A DNA stretch of 45,968 nt from an uncultured Saprospiraceae bacterium (lineage in GTDB: Bacteria > Bacteroidota > Bacteroidia > Chitinophagales > Saprospiraceae): NCBI GenBank assembly GCA_937967625.1, contig CALCJP010000127.1:1-45968 (forward strand), given 5' to 3'. Made by a program: the position numbers and the translations under genes. This document shows positions 7,596 to 15,734 of the stretch, one piece after another (position 1 is the stretch's first letter; each line of letters opens with the position of its first letter). Under the pieces are notes generated by a model, which saw only the letters and a list, made by a program, of their open reading frames with translations, had not been told where the DNA came from and ran no database searches.

Positions 7596-9311
7596 GCCCA
7601 TAAATTGCTTTAGGTGTGAAGAAGCGCCCACTTCATTGAGCGCAAATCGGAGATTCATAAGCAACTCTTGAGGAGGTAAGTTTTCGCGTTTTTCTACATC
7701 TTTCATGCTTAAATCAAAAGTCAATAACTCCTGCAATTGTGGATGATGATGTGCCAATTGCATCAATTCCGTAGCAAACATTTCTTCCTTGCCTGGATAG
7801 TTCATGATACTTCTTCTCCCTCCAAAAAGCACCTTTAAAAAAGGAATAAAAACCGATGCTTCCACAGCTTTTTTTAGCTCACTTCCTTTCGGAAAATATT
7901 TTGGCTTCAACGCCTCCGCAGCTTTCAAACAGCCGTTGCCGAAGTACTTCTCTGATTCCGCGAAAGCGGTAGAGTCAGCTGAGTTGAAAAGCGCATGTCG
8001 AACCGCTTCAACTTGCTTCCAAGTGCCAGCCATTTTTGTTTCCTCCAATTCTTTTCGAAAACGCTGAATCCATAATGCCGCCGCCGCTGCCACCTGAGGC
8101 GTCGCAGAAGAAGTCCCTCCCCCGCTCAACGACCACCACTTGTCTTTTCCTTGAGCTGCTGCCCAGGGAATATTCGGCGTGTAAGCTGCAATCGAATATT
8201 GCATCAAACTCGAAGGCCCATAATTTCCTTGCATAAATTCACTGTGCGAAAAGCCCGTTTGCTTCTTTGGTCGGTCGCAAGGATTTGCGTCAAAGACGTA
8301 GGGATGATGATTGCAACTCACCCCACAAGCAGCGATGACTCGCTCCCAACGAGCGGGATAGAGCAAGCATTTTGGAAGTAAACTTTTTGGACCTTTTACC
8401 CAACTATTACCCGCTGCTGTGACGATGGTTACGCCATTCTCATAAGCCCGATTGACCGCTCTCGCCCACTTGATAGAAGGCACTCCCGCCATTGACATTG
8501 TGACTACTTCGCAGCCAATATCGGTGGCATATTCAAGCGCTTTCGCGAAAGCGGAAGTTTTGATCAAGGCGACTGAATCAGCTATTCGAATCGGTACCAC
8601 TTCTGCCAGTGGCGCTCCACCGAAAGTATCCCCAAACTTGTTCTTTTTTCCAAATGCTTCAACATGTCCTCCTGCCAAAATTGCTAAGGTCGCAGCGCCA
8701 TGCCATTGCTGTTCTATGGAGGTTCCTTTCTCTGTGTCTGTAGCGTCTTTTGGGTTATCACCTGGGACAAAACTTCTTGCTTCTTTTGTATTCAGGTGTT
8801 CGGGCAAGCATGGATGATTGGCGTCATAACCAGTATCAAAATGCCCAATTTTCACTCGCTTAGCATCATTCTCAAAATAGGCTTTCGCCAAATCACGCGC
8901 CTTTCTCAATTGCGAATGTTCTTCATCCAAATGCCATGCGGGGGAGCCATGATGCTCCGGTTGTGGCCAGTTTTGCAAAAAATTATCTGAACCTGCCATG
9001 CGAGCACGTGGCAATTCACGCGGATTAAAAAGCAGATGCTCTTGCTCTGGTTCAACAAAATCAATTTGCTTTCCTTGCTGAAAAAAATGGTCTAATAATT
9101 CATGCGCCTCTTCCCACGGCGACTTGCCACTTTCGCCATCTGCGTGAAAGATATATTGCTCCTTATTTGACTTGGATGATTTGACGCCGCGCTTTTTAGC
9201 TTTGAAAAGCTCGACTTGATACTTAGAGTCTTTTAGCGATAGGTCTGCTTTGCGTACACTCCGAGAGTGACCACTGGGCTTTTCGAATTCGACGATGAAG
9301 GTGTTTGCCAT
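7584..9311 (-). CDS. Subtilisin-like serine protease (S8) without signal peptide
   Basis: 575 residues. The catalytic triad is recognisable: Asp159 (HFDTGYD), His204 (QWHGAA), Ser401 (GGGTSSATP), with the oxyanion Asn302 (TAAGNSW). About 150 residues precede the catalytic domain and about 145 follow it; neither side matches a domain I know. The N-terminus is charged, with no signal peptide or membrane segment, so it may act in the cytoplasm or leave by a non-Sec route. The start ATG at 9311 is the only clear one. Repeat cores fall in the coding region (7883-7896, 7958-7969, 8537-8554). It converges on ald with a 12-base overlap; no inhibitor or partner gene is next to it. Confidence 0.88.
   Translation of the reverse strand: MANTFIVEFEKPSGHSRSVRKADLSLKDSKYQVELFKAKKRGVKSSKSNKEQYIFHADGESGKSPWEEAHELLDHFFQQGKQIDFVEPEQEHLLFNPRELPRARMAGSDNFLQNWPQPEHHGSPAWHLDEEHSQLRKARDLAKAYFENDAKRVKIGHFDTGYDANHPCLPEHLNTKEARSFVPGDNPKDATDTEKGTSIEQQWHGAATLAILAGGHVEAFGKKNKFGDTFGGAPLAEVVPIRIADSVALIKTSAFAKALEYATDIGCEVVTMSMAGVPSIKWARAVNRAYENGVTIVTAAGNSWVKGPKSLLPKCLLYPARWERVIAACGVSCNHHPYVFDANPCDRPKKQTGFSHSEFMQGNYGPSSLMQYSIAAYTPNIPWAAAQGKDKWWSLSGGGTSSATPQVAAAAALWIQRFRKELEETKMAGTWKQVEAVRHALFNSADSTAFAESEKYFGNGCLKAAEALKPKYFPKGSELKKAVEASVFIPFLKVLFGGRRSIMNYPGKEEMFATELMQLAHHHPQLQELLTFDLSMKDVEKRENLPPQELLMNLRFALNEVGASSHLKQFMGLRP
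7883..7896. repeat. GAAA-loop hairpin inside protease gene
   Basis: TTCC-TTTC-GGAA followed by AA, encoding Y-F-P-K-G on the minus strand. Confidence 0.5.
8537..8554. repeat. CGC-type palindrome inside protease gene
   Basis: A palindrome centred on TTTCGCGAAA with CGC extensions, encoding S-A-F-A-K-A. A related CCGC-GAAA-GCGG lies at 7958-7969. Confidence 0.5.
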
Positions 9312-9358
9312 TGGGAATGATTGTGAGTTGTTCTCAATGGCAGCTAAGATAAGAGAGT

Positions 9359-9376
9359 TTTTTCGCTTTCGCTAAA
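9359..9376. repeat. GAAA-loop hairpin, AGC/CGC variant
   Basis: TTTTCGC-TTTC-GCTAAA upstream of the protease gene; the same variant occurs at 42931-42946. Confidence 0.65.
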
Positions 9377-9394
9377 TTGTCTTTATACCTTGAA

Positions 9395-9469
9395 TTTGAG
9401 CATCGTCTCCTGAAAGGGACGATGCGTTACAAAAGAGCGCATCGTCCCTTTCAGGAGACGATGCTCAAA
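9395..9469. repeat. 75-bp palindromic element, copy 2 (perfect)
   Basis: Two perfect 32-base arms, beginning TTTGAGCATCGTCTCC, around an 11-base centre. This is the best-preserved copy and defines the consensus. It lies between the protease gene start and the rfbD stop. Confidence 0.92.
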
Positions 9470-9498
9470 GTGTCTTAAACTACAAAAGCGAAATAGGT

Positions 9499-10377
9499 TT
9501 AGTCATGAATCAACTCAAGGCACTTTTTCAAGCTGTCTTGCCACTCAGGAATTTCTAAACCGAATGCTTCTTTGATTTTAGACTTGTCCAATACGCTGTA
9601 AGGTGGGCGCTTGGCAGGAGTTGGATAATCGGTCGTTGGAATCGGAACGACTTCCGTTTTCAAATCGCGAATATTGAATATCTCCTTGGCAAATTCCGCC
9701 CAATTGGTCACACCTTCGTTGCTATAGTGATAAATGCCTCTCAACTTGATGGAAGGCACTTCTCCTTTTTCCACTTTGTCAATCATTTCCATAATGGCTT
9801 TCGCCAAATCAGCAGCATAAGTCGGCGTCCCCACCTGATCGCTGACTATGGTCAACTTGTCCCGATCCTTTGCGAGGCGAAGCATTGTTTTGACAAAATT
9901 ATGCGCAAAAGAAGAATAGACCCAAGAGGTACGAATGATGGTCGTCATTGGATGAATTGAAAGTGCTAATTCATCTCCCTGTAACTTCGTTTTTGCATAA
10001 ACACTTTGCGGATTCGTCTCATCGCTTTCGCGAAATGGTCGGTCAGAATCCGAGTGATAGACATAATCGGTCGAAAGTTGGATGTAGGGAATGTTGCGAG
10101 TCAAGCATGATTGCGCCAATTCTTTTGGTCCGATTACATTGACTTTATGCGCCAATTCGGCGTCGCTTTCTGCTTTATCTACTGCGGTATATGCCGCACA
10201 ATTGATGCAGTAATCAGGCTGATTCTTTCTAAAATAATCTGCAACAAATTGCGGATTGGTGATGTCCAACTCAAACACATCTGTCCAAAGAAATTGATAT
10301 TGTGGATATTGAGCTTCTAACTCTTGAAACTCTTTTCCAACTTGTCCAGCTGCGCCGGTGATTAGTATTTTTTTCAT
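9499..10377 (-). CDS. rfbD: dTDP-4-dehydrorhamnose reductase
   Basis: 292 residues from the ATG at 10377 (MKKILITG). Last step of dTDP-L-rhamnose synthesis, using NAD(P)H. Rossmann glycine motif GAAGQVG (8-14), catalytic S-T-D at 102-104, Y127 and K131 (YAKTK), and SDQVGTPTYAADLA further on are all diagnostic. Upstream in-frame starts at 10389 and 10443 exist, but the extension to 10443 is read through a hairpin pair and would add 22 unnatural residues before the Rossmann strand. The other rhamnose genes (rfbA, B, C) are not in this window. Confidence 0.93.
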   Translation of the reverse strand: MKKILITGAAGQVGKEFQELEAQYPQYQFLWTDVFELDITNPQFVADYFRKNQPDYCINCAAYTAVDKAESDAELAHKVNVIGPKELAQSCLTRNIPYIQLSTDYVYHSDSDRPFRESDETNPQSVYAKTKLQGDELALSIHPMTTIIRTSWVYSSFAHNFVKTMLRLAKDRDKLTIVSDQVGTPTYAADLAKAIMEMIDKVEKGEVPSIKLRGIYHYSNEGVTNWAEFAKEIFNIRDLKTEVVPIPTTDYPTPAKRPPYSVLDKSKIKEAFGLEIPEWQDSLKKCLELIHD

Positions 10378-10388
10378 TGTGTATCTCA

Positions 10389-10432
10389 TTTTTCGCTTTC
10401 GCGAAATGAAAGTATTTCGCGAAAGCGAAAAA
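10389..10432. repeat. Head-to-head hairpin pair, CGC stem
   Basis: Two 19-base perfectly complementary copies (each TTTCGC-GAAA-GCGAAA type in either orientation) separated by six bases. It lies between hpt and rfbD, where it could form a 19-bp stem in the transcript. Confidence 0.88.
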
Positions 10433-10451
10433 TAAAGCCGCAAAAATAAGG

Positions 10452-11018
10452 CTAATTTTCTTTGCTCTTTTCTAATTGATAAATCGACTTAAAATTTCGC
10501 CCCAATCCATCATAATCCAAACCATATCCCACCACAAATTTGGTAGGAATTTCAAACCCTATATAATCAGGTTCGATAGGGAATTGCAAAGCACCTGGTT
10601 TGATAAGTAAAGTTGCCAATGTAATCGAGGCGGGTGCTTTTTCTTTCAAATCATTGAGAAAATAATGCATGGTTTTGCCGGAGTCAACGATGTCTTCGAT
10701 AATAATCACATGGCGGTCTTTGATGTCTTTATCTAATCCAAAAACGGTTTTGACCTCACCTGATGATTGAGTGCCATGATAAGAAGCTATTCTTATGAAG
10801 ATGATTTCAGATTGAATTTTGGCGGCTCTGACCAAGTCAGCAGCAAAGACAAATGCACCATTTAGGATGGCAATAAACAGCGGATTTTTTCCTTCGAATT
10901 GCTTCGAAATGTCTTTTCCTATGACTTCGATTCGTTCCTTGATTTCCTCCTCTGAGATGAAAGGCTTGAAATGTAAGTCGTGTAGTTTTATAGAAGTGGT
11001 TGAATTTTTCAACTTCAT
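10452..11018 (-). CDS. hpt: Hypoxanthine phosphoribosyltransferase
   Basis: 188 residues, standard length. Converts hypoxanthine and guanine plus PRPP to IMP and GMP (purine salvage, cytoplasm). The PRPP-binding loop is VIIIEDIVDSGKT (104-116) with acidic pair E108-D109; ILNGAFVFAADL (51-62) and KFVVGYGLDYDGLGRN near the C-terminus complete the active site. It is followed on the same strand by a hairpin pair and then rfbD, so co-transcription is possible but would cross that structure. Confidence 0.95.
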   Translation of the reverse strand: MKLKNSTTSIKLHDLHFKPFISEEEIKERIEVIGKDISKQFEGKNPLFIAILNGAFVFAADLVRAAKIQSEIIFIRIASYHGTQSSGEVKTVFGLDKDIKDRHVIIIEDIVDSGKTMHYFLNDLKEKAPASITLATLLIKPGALQFPIEPDYIGFEIPTKFVVGYGLDYDGLGRNFKSIYQLEKSKEN

Positions 11019-11058
11019 GCAGTAAAAATCGTTCGAGTATTTGACGAAAGTCAGGAGA

Positions 11059-11071
11059 TTTGCCGAAAGGC
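11059..11071. repeat. GAAA-loop hairpin, GCC stem
   Basis: TTTGCCGAAAGGC in the divergent region between hpt and the acyl-CoA dehydrogenase gene. Confidence 0.65.
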
Positions 11072-11148
11072 TAAAAATCGCCTACGGTGAAGGTAAAACA
11101 AATTGCTGAATACTGTTTTCTATAATGGAAATGCATTGGCGATTTGCC

Positions 11149-11156
11149 TAACTTTG
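11149..11156 (+). promoter_or_regulatory. Probable -7 promoter element
   Basis: TAACTTTG matches TAnnTTTG, 35 bases before the ATG at 11192. It overlaps a possible TTG start (11144), which argues against that longer reading. Confidence 0.5.
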
Positions 11157-11191
11157 CTCCTCAATTTATTTACTCAGATAAAAATACAATA

Positions 11192-12403
11192 ATGCATCAT
11201 TCAAACGGAGTCGCTACAAAGAGCACGAAGGAAGATCGCTACCAAGCTCATGACTATTACAATGTCGATGATTTGCTGACAGATGAGCATAAAATCGCTC
11301 GCGAGGCAGTTCGCGAATGGGTCAAGCAAGAGGTTTCGCCGATTATTGAAGATTATTCCAATCGCGCAGCTTGTCCTCAACATTTGTTTAAAGGATTGGC
11401 GGAGATTGGTGCGTATGGTCCAAGTCTTCCTGCTGAATATGGTTGTGGCGGCATGGACGAAATTGCTTATGGCATCATCATGCAGGAATTGGAGAGAGGA
11501 GATTCGGGTATTCGTTCGATGGCTTCGGTGCAGGGTTCGTTGGTGATGTACCCAATTTATAAGTTTGGAAGTGAAGAACAGAAAAAGCATTATTTGCCAA
11601 AACTTGCGAGTGGTGAATATATCGGCTGCTTCGGTTTGACCGAACCTGATCATGGTAGTAATCCAAAAGGAATGATTACCAATATCAAAGATGATGGCGA
11701 TGCTTATATCTTGAATGGTGCAAAGATGTGGATCACAAACTCCCCGGTGGCAGATATTGCGGTGGTTTGGGCGAAAGACGAAGATAACGTCATCAGAGGC
11801 GTAATTGTCGAAAAAGGGATGAAAGGATTTTCAGCGCCTGAGATTCACGGGAAGTGGTCGTTGAGAGCATCAATTACGGGCGAATTGGTTTTTGAAGATG
11901 TGCGTGTGCCTAAGAAAAATATTTTCCCCGATATTAGGGGACTTAGAGGACCTTTAACCTGTCTTTCAAAAGCGAGATATGGAATTGCTTGGGGTGCGAT
12001 GGGTGCAGCTTTGGATTGTTATGATTCGGCATTGCGTTATTCAAAAGAGCGAATTCAGTTTGGGAAACCAATTGGGCAGTTTCAATTAACGCAGAAGAAA
12101 TTGGCGGAAATGATTACCGAAATCACCAAAGCTCAATTACTTGCTTGGCGACTCGGAACGCTCGCCAATGAGGGCAAAGCAACTCCCGCTCAAATCTCAA
12201 TGGCAAAAAGAAATAATGTCAACATGGCATTAGAAATAGCTCGCGAAGCGCGTCAGATTCATGGAGGGATGGGTATCACAAATGAATATCCAGTAATGCG
12301 GCACATGATGAATTTAGAGACGGTTTTGACTTATGAAGGAACGCACGATATTCATTTGCTTATCACGGGTATGGATGTGACGGGTTTGAATGCTTTTTCA
12401 TAA
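11192..12403 (+). CDS. gcdH: Acyl-CoA dehydrogenase, glutaryl-CoA dehydrogenase type
   Basis: 403 residues from the ATG at 11192. An FAD enzyme expected to oxidise and decarboxylate glutaryl-CoA to crotonyl-CoA in lysine and tryptophan breakdown. Diagnostic features: FGLTEPDHGSNP flavin site, MWITNSPVADIAVVWAK, and the C-terminal YEGTHDIH with catalytic Glu at 382 preceded by GGMGITNEYPVMRH. The last two segments fit the glutaryl-CoA branch better than short-chain enzymes. No electron-transfer flavoprotein or other lysine-degradation gene is nearby. A TTG start at 11144 is rejected because it lies upstream of or within the promoter element. Confidence 0.85.
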   Translation: MHHSNGVATKSTKEDRYQAHDYYNVDDLLTDEHKIAREAVREWVKQEVSPIIEDYSNRAACPQHLFKGLAEIGAYGPSLPAEYGCGGMDEIAYGIIMQELERGDSGIRSMASVQGSLVMYPIYKFGSEEQKKHYLPKLASGEYIGCFGLTEPDHGSNPKGMITNIKDDGDAYILNGAKMWITNSPVADIAVVWAKDEDNVIRGVIVEKGMKGFSAPEIHGKWSLRASITGELVFEDVRVPKKNIFPDIRGLRGPLTCLSKARYGIAWGAMGAALDCYDSALRYSKERIQFGKPIGQFQLTQKKLAEMITEITKAQLLAWRLGTLANEGKATPAQISMAKRNNVNMALEIAREARQIHGGMGITNEYPVMRHMMNLETVLTYEGTHDIHLLITGMDVTGLNAFS

Positions 12404-12413
12404 CGCTTATTTC

Positions 12414-12430
12414 TTTCCCCTTTCGGGAAA
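12414..12430. repeat. GAAA-loop hairpin, CCC stem
   Basis: TTTCCCC then TTTCGGGAAA, 11 bases after the gcdH stop; first of three repeats in about 100 bases. Confidence 0.7.
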
Positions 12431-12442
12431 TGCGCGTGTATC

Positions 12443-12483
12443 ATTTGCCGAAAACTTGTCCCGAAGGGCCTCGGGAGGCAAAT
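12443..12483. repeat. Long-form repeat, GCC stem
   Basis: Outer arms ATTTGCC/GGCAAAT, spacer GAAAACTTG, inner stem TCCCGA/TCGGGA. Intergenic copy with the same outer stem as the one in feoB. Confidence 0.85.
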
Positions 12484-12502
12484 TTTATGAAATTATTTAA
12501 CA

Positions 12503-12515
12503 TTTGCCGAAAGGC
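12503..12515. repeat. GAAA-loop hairpin, GCC stem
   Basis: TTTGCCGAAAGGC, third repeat in the gcdH-OmpA gap. Confidence 0.7.
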
Positions 12516-12582
12516 GAATAAACTATAATGACTGATTGGGGCGTTAGTTAACTGTCCAATTTTTTTGAGAAAAATAAGAAAG

Positions 12583-13743
12583 ATGTACCGATTTACGGTT
12601 TTATCCCTTTTTCAGATTTTATTCCTTAGCTGTATTTGGGGGCAAAGCGATACTGTTAAGCTGATTAATCCCTCTTTCGAGGGAAATCCTTTAGAAGGTG
12701 GTTTGATTAATTCCGACTTGCCGCGAGGCTGGATTGATTGTGGCTTTAGGGGCGAGACTGCTCCTGATGTTCATCCGGTTTCTGGTGGGCAATTCAGTGT
12801 TTCCAAAACACCGAGTGAAGGAAGGACTTATATCGGCATGGTGGTTAGAGATAACGACACTTGGGAGCGAATCTCTCAAAGGGTAGTGGGGACGATGGAA
12901 AAGGGCAAGTGTTATGAGTTTAGCATTTACGTAAGTAAGTCCGAATTGTATCTCAGCAAGAGCCGAGTGACAGATAAGCCAACTAATTATGTAAAGCCTA
13001 CAAAACTTAGAATTTTTGGAGGTAATGACTATTGCCATCAAGCGGAGTTGTTAGGAGAAACGAATTTGATTAGACACACGAGATGGCTTGAATATCGCTT
13101 TACTTTCGAGCCAACTGATAATTATAGCAGCATCACCTTTGAGGCGTTTTATAATACGCCCACTCTCTTTCCATACAATGGAAATATTTTGATTGATAAT
13201 GCTTCTCATTTGGTGCTCACTCCATGTGATGATGAAGAGCCACCAATTGCTGCTGTTGAGGAAAAGCCTAAAAAGCCATCTGAGCCGAAAACAAAAACTC
13301 CTGATAAAATGGAGATAGTGCCTCCAGTTACGCGACCTGTTCAAAGTCAACCCAAAATTACTGAAGCTTTAGATGGTAGGCAGGTAAAGCAAGATCAAAT
13401 CATTCGAATAGAGAAGTTGTATTTCATGGCTGATTCTACTGCGGTGACCTCTGAATCTTATGCAGCACTGGATGAGGTATATGATTTTATGAAAAGAAAT
13501 CAAAACATCAAAATCGAAATCAGGGGACACACGAACACAGTGCCTAAACATAAATATTGCGATTTACTTTCTACAAAAAGAGCAAAAGCAATCGCTGATT
13601 ATTTGTATTCTAAAGGAATTGCGAGTTCTAGGTTAAAGTATAAAGGTTATGGAAAAAGGGAGCCTTTAACAAACGACACATCACAAGAAGGAAGAAAGAT
13701 AAACCAGCGAGTCGAGATCAAAATATTGAGTCTGAATGGTTGA
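12583..13743 (+). CDS. OmpA-domain cell-envelope protein
   Basis: 386 residues from the ATG at 12583; a TTG at 12565 is possible but adds only six residues. After a signal peptide (about 1-22) comes a beta-rich domain of roughly 200 residues (NPSFEG ... GWIDCG ... YIGMVVRDNDTWERISQ) that resembles carbohydrate-binding-like jelly-roll domains, then a Lys/Pro/Glu-rich linker (about 225-255). The C-terminal OmpA domain (about 270-385) has the peptidoglycan signature IRGHTNTVPKHKYC...LSTKRAKAIADYL. It probably tethers the outer membrane or a secreted layer to peptidoglycan. The ligand of the N-terminal domain is unknown. Confidence 0.85.
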   Translation: MYRFTVLSLFQILFLSCIWGQSDTVKLINPSFEGNPLEGGLINSDLPRGWIDCGFRGETAPDVHPVSGGQFSVSKTPSEGRTYIGMVVRDNDTWERISQRVVGTMEKGKCYEFSIYVSKSELYLSKSRVTDKPTNYVKPTKLRIFGGNDYCHQAELLGETNLIRHTRWLEYRFTFEPTDNYSSITFEAFYNTPTLFPYNGNILIDNASHLVLTPCDDEEPPIAAVEEKPKKPSEPKTKTPDKMEIVPPVTRPVQSQPKITEALDGRQVKQDQIIRIEKLYFMADSTAVTSESYAALDEVYDFMKRNQNIKIEIRGHTNTVPKHKYCDLLSTKRAKAIADYLYSKGIASSRLKYKGYGKREPLTNDTSQEGRKINQRVEIKILSLNG

Positions 13744-13875
13744 AAAGCTGCGCTTAGTTCTGGTATTTTAGACAATAAGGCGGTAAAAGATTAATTAGCG
13801 ATTCGAATATTTTCGGATGGCTAATTTTTTCTCTATAATAGCATTTTAATAAAAACACGTAATAAAATCTGATTT

Positions 13876-14064
13876 ATGCATCGTGCGATCAAGGTAAAAA
13901 TTGTAAAAGAGAGTAAAGAGAAATTGACAATCCTTATGTTGGCTACTAATAGAGCCATGCCTGTAAAAAGGGTTGAATTTGAAGAGCGTTTGGCAGAGGG
14001 ACTTTATGAGTTGGTTGGAGCACCTTCTGAAAAAGGCGAGTCTGCTGAAGATGAAAACGAATAG
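13876..14064 (+). CDS. Small conserved-looking protein, unknown function
   Basis: 62 residues, very charged, with an acidic tail (SEKGESAEDENE). It begins MHRAIKVKIVKESKEK and has no signal peptide or membrane segment. I do not recognise a family. The alternating pattern in the first 25 residues could form a small beta sheet. It stands alone, 132 bases after the OmpA-domain gene and 127 before the Ate1-like gene. Confidence 0.55.
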   Translation: MHRAIKVKIVKESKEKLTILMLATNRAMPVKRVEFEERLAEGLYELVGAPSEKGESAEDENE

Positions 14065-14191
14065 GGTGGAAGTTTTAAAAAACGACCTTTTTTGCAAAAA
14101 AGCAATGAATTAAATATACCCCAAACCTTATCTTAAGAGGCTCCCAGATGCTCGTACTCAGAGTATAAATTATCTGATTAGAAACTAGCTC

Positions 14192-15277
14192 ATGCGGAAT
14201 TTCGATGAACATAAGTTTGCTGATAGGCTGTATCTCGATGCTGTACATGGAGAACAGTTAGATGTCTTTTTGGCAAATGGTTGGTATCGGATGGGACAAA
14301 CTATTTTTACAACCCATTTCCTGTTTTTTGAACAGCGTGTTCTTTCTGCTATATGGTTGAGGCTTGCATTGGAAGGGTTTGAATTCAAAAAGAGCTTAAA
14401 AAAGATAATCAAAAGAAACAGGAGCAAGTTTCGGGTAGAAGTAGTGCCGTTTCAATTAACAGAGGAAAAAGAGGTTGTTTATCAAAAGTATGCAGCAGAT
14501 TTCAAAGGCTACCTTTCAGGTTCGCTCAAAAAATCACTTCTCGACGGGATGGAACAGAACGTTTTCCAAACCACAGAAATCAATATTTATGATGGTGATA
14601 AATTAGTAGCGTTTAGCTTTTTTGACGAAGGTCAAAATAGTCTGACAAGTATCTCCGGTGTGTATGACCCTGATTACAAATCTTATAGCTTAGGATTGTA
14701 CACTATGCTGGAGGAAATTCAATTTGGATTAGACACTGGTCGTGAATTTTATTACCCAGGCTACTTTGTGCCAGGCAATGAGAGATTTGATTATAAGCTG
14801 CGAGTTGGCGATGTCGAATATTTTGAGTTTGTTTCAAAAGCTTGGATTCCTTTCGGAAAATTTCAAGTTGAAAACATACCAATAAATAAGATGGCTAACG
14901 AGCTAAATACATTAGCCAACCTTTTTGAAGGGAAAGTGGATTTTTACAACAAATTCAATCCCTTTTTTGAATCCAATATTATTGAACACTGGCCGCTCCC
15001 CTATTTAGAGTATCCAATCATAATGGTTGTAAACATCGAAAAAGATGATGACGAAAATCACCGCTTAGTGATCATCTACAATTTTATCGAAGAAAAATTC
15101 ATGGCGCTAAGCTGTCGCACGTTTGATACCTTTCCTTCCAATTACAATATGGCATGGGTCAATAAGCTATCTGAAAAAAGCTTCATCAAAAACCAGTTGA
15201 TAATCAATCAGGTGTTATTCTCAACTCCAAAGGTTGATAAGATGTGTGAATGGATTTTAAGTGCCGCTAAAGAGTAG
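14192..15277 (+). CDS. GNAT-fold protein related to arginyl/leucyl-tRNA-protein transferase (Ate1/Bpt)
   Basis: 361 residues. The middle (about 160-215) has SLGLYTMLEEIQFG, EFYYPGYFVPG and FDYKLRVGD followed by W-IPFG. This order matches the C-terminal domain of Ate1/Bpt enzymes, which attach Arg or Leu from tRNA to protein N-termini and so mark them for degradation. The N-terminal cysteine cluster of classical Ate1 is absent here: the segment that should carry it reads ANGWYRMGQ. The last 120 residues have no clear match. So it could be a transferase with changed chemistry or substrate. The gene overlaps ybeY by 11 bases in convergent orientation. A GGAA-type repeat core lies at 14847-14858. 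Confidence 0.7.
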   Translation: MRNFDEHKFADRLYLDAVHGEQLDVFLANGWYRMGQTIFTTHFLFFEQRVLSAIWLRLALEGFEFKKSLKKIIKRNRSKFRVEVVPFQLTEEKEVVYQKYAADFKGYLSGSLKKSLLDGMEQNVFQTTEINIYDGDKLVAFSFFDEGQNSLTSISGVYDPDYKSYSLGLYTMLEEIQFGLDTGREFYYPGYFVPGNERFDYKLRVGDVEYFEFVSKAWIPFGKFQVENIPINKMANELNTLANLFEGKVDFYNKFNPFFESNIIEHWPLPYLEYPIIMVVNIEKDDDENHRLVIIYNFIEEKFMALSCRTFDTFPSNYNMAWVNKLSEKSFIKNQLIINQVLFSTPKVDKMCEWILSAAKE

Positions 15278-15734
15278 CAAAAAGCTCCAGTGCTTCGTTT
15301 TCTTTTTCTCTCATCAAATTTGCCTCTTCTTCTGATTTGTCTTTATAGCCGCAAAGGTGAAGCACCCCGTGAATGATGACTCTATTCAACTCCATTTCGA
15401 CGGAAGTCTGAAAAAGCTTAGCGTTTTCTTGGACTCTTTCAATACTGATGAAGATATCGCCTTCTATGGCTTCATTTCCTTCCTCATAGCCGAAAGTTAT
15501 GATGTCTGTGAGCGTATCGTGATTAAGGTATTTGATATTTAGCTCCAACAAATATTTATCAGAGCAAAAGACATAAGTGAGTTTGGAAATAGATTTTTGC
15601 TCTGCTGAGGTGACTTGATGTATCCAATCAAATATAGCCTTTGAGTTGTGCAACTCAAAGGCTATATCTTCACTAAAAAATTCTATTGGTAAATCTGATT
15701 CAGGAGCAGGAAAGTCCTGAGGAATATCTGTCAT
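15267..15734 (-). CDS. ybeY: Endoribonuclease YbeY
   Basis: 155 residues. Metal-dependent RNase needed for 16S rRNA 3'-end maturation and ribosome quality control. The motif HGVLHLCGY (122-130) has two metal-binding histidines, H122 and H126. The third position of the classical HGxLHLxGYDH motif reads K-D-K here, which I recall as normal for Bacteroidota YbeY. It overlaps the upstream RsbW-like gene by four bases (ATGA), so the two are translationally coupled. Confidence 0.93.
   Translation of the reverse strand: MTDIPQDFPAPESDLPIEFFSEDIAFELHNSKAIFDWIHQVTSAEQKSISKLTYVFCSDKYLLELNIKYLNHDTLTDIITFGYEEGNEAIEGDIFISIERVQENAKLFQTSVEMELNRVIIHGVLHLCGYKDKSEEEANLMREKENEALELFATL

Noticed and set aside
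10378-10443. Longer RfbD starting at 10443
   Set aside because: The extension is read through the 19-bp hairpin pair and precedes the normal Rossmann start.
11144-11191. Longer start (TTG) for the acyl-CoA dehydrogenase
   Set aside because: A TAnnTTTG element lies inside this stretch, and the added residues match nothing in the family.
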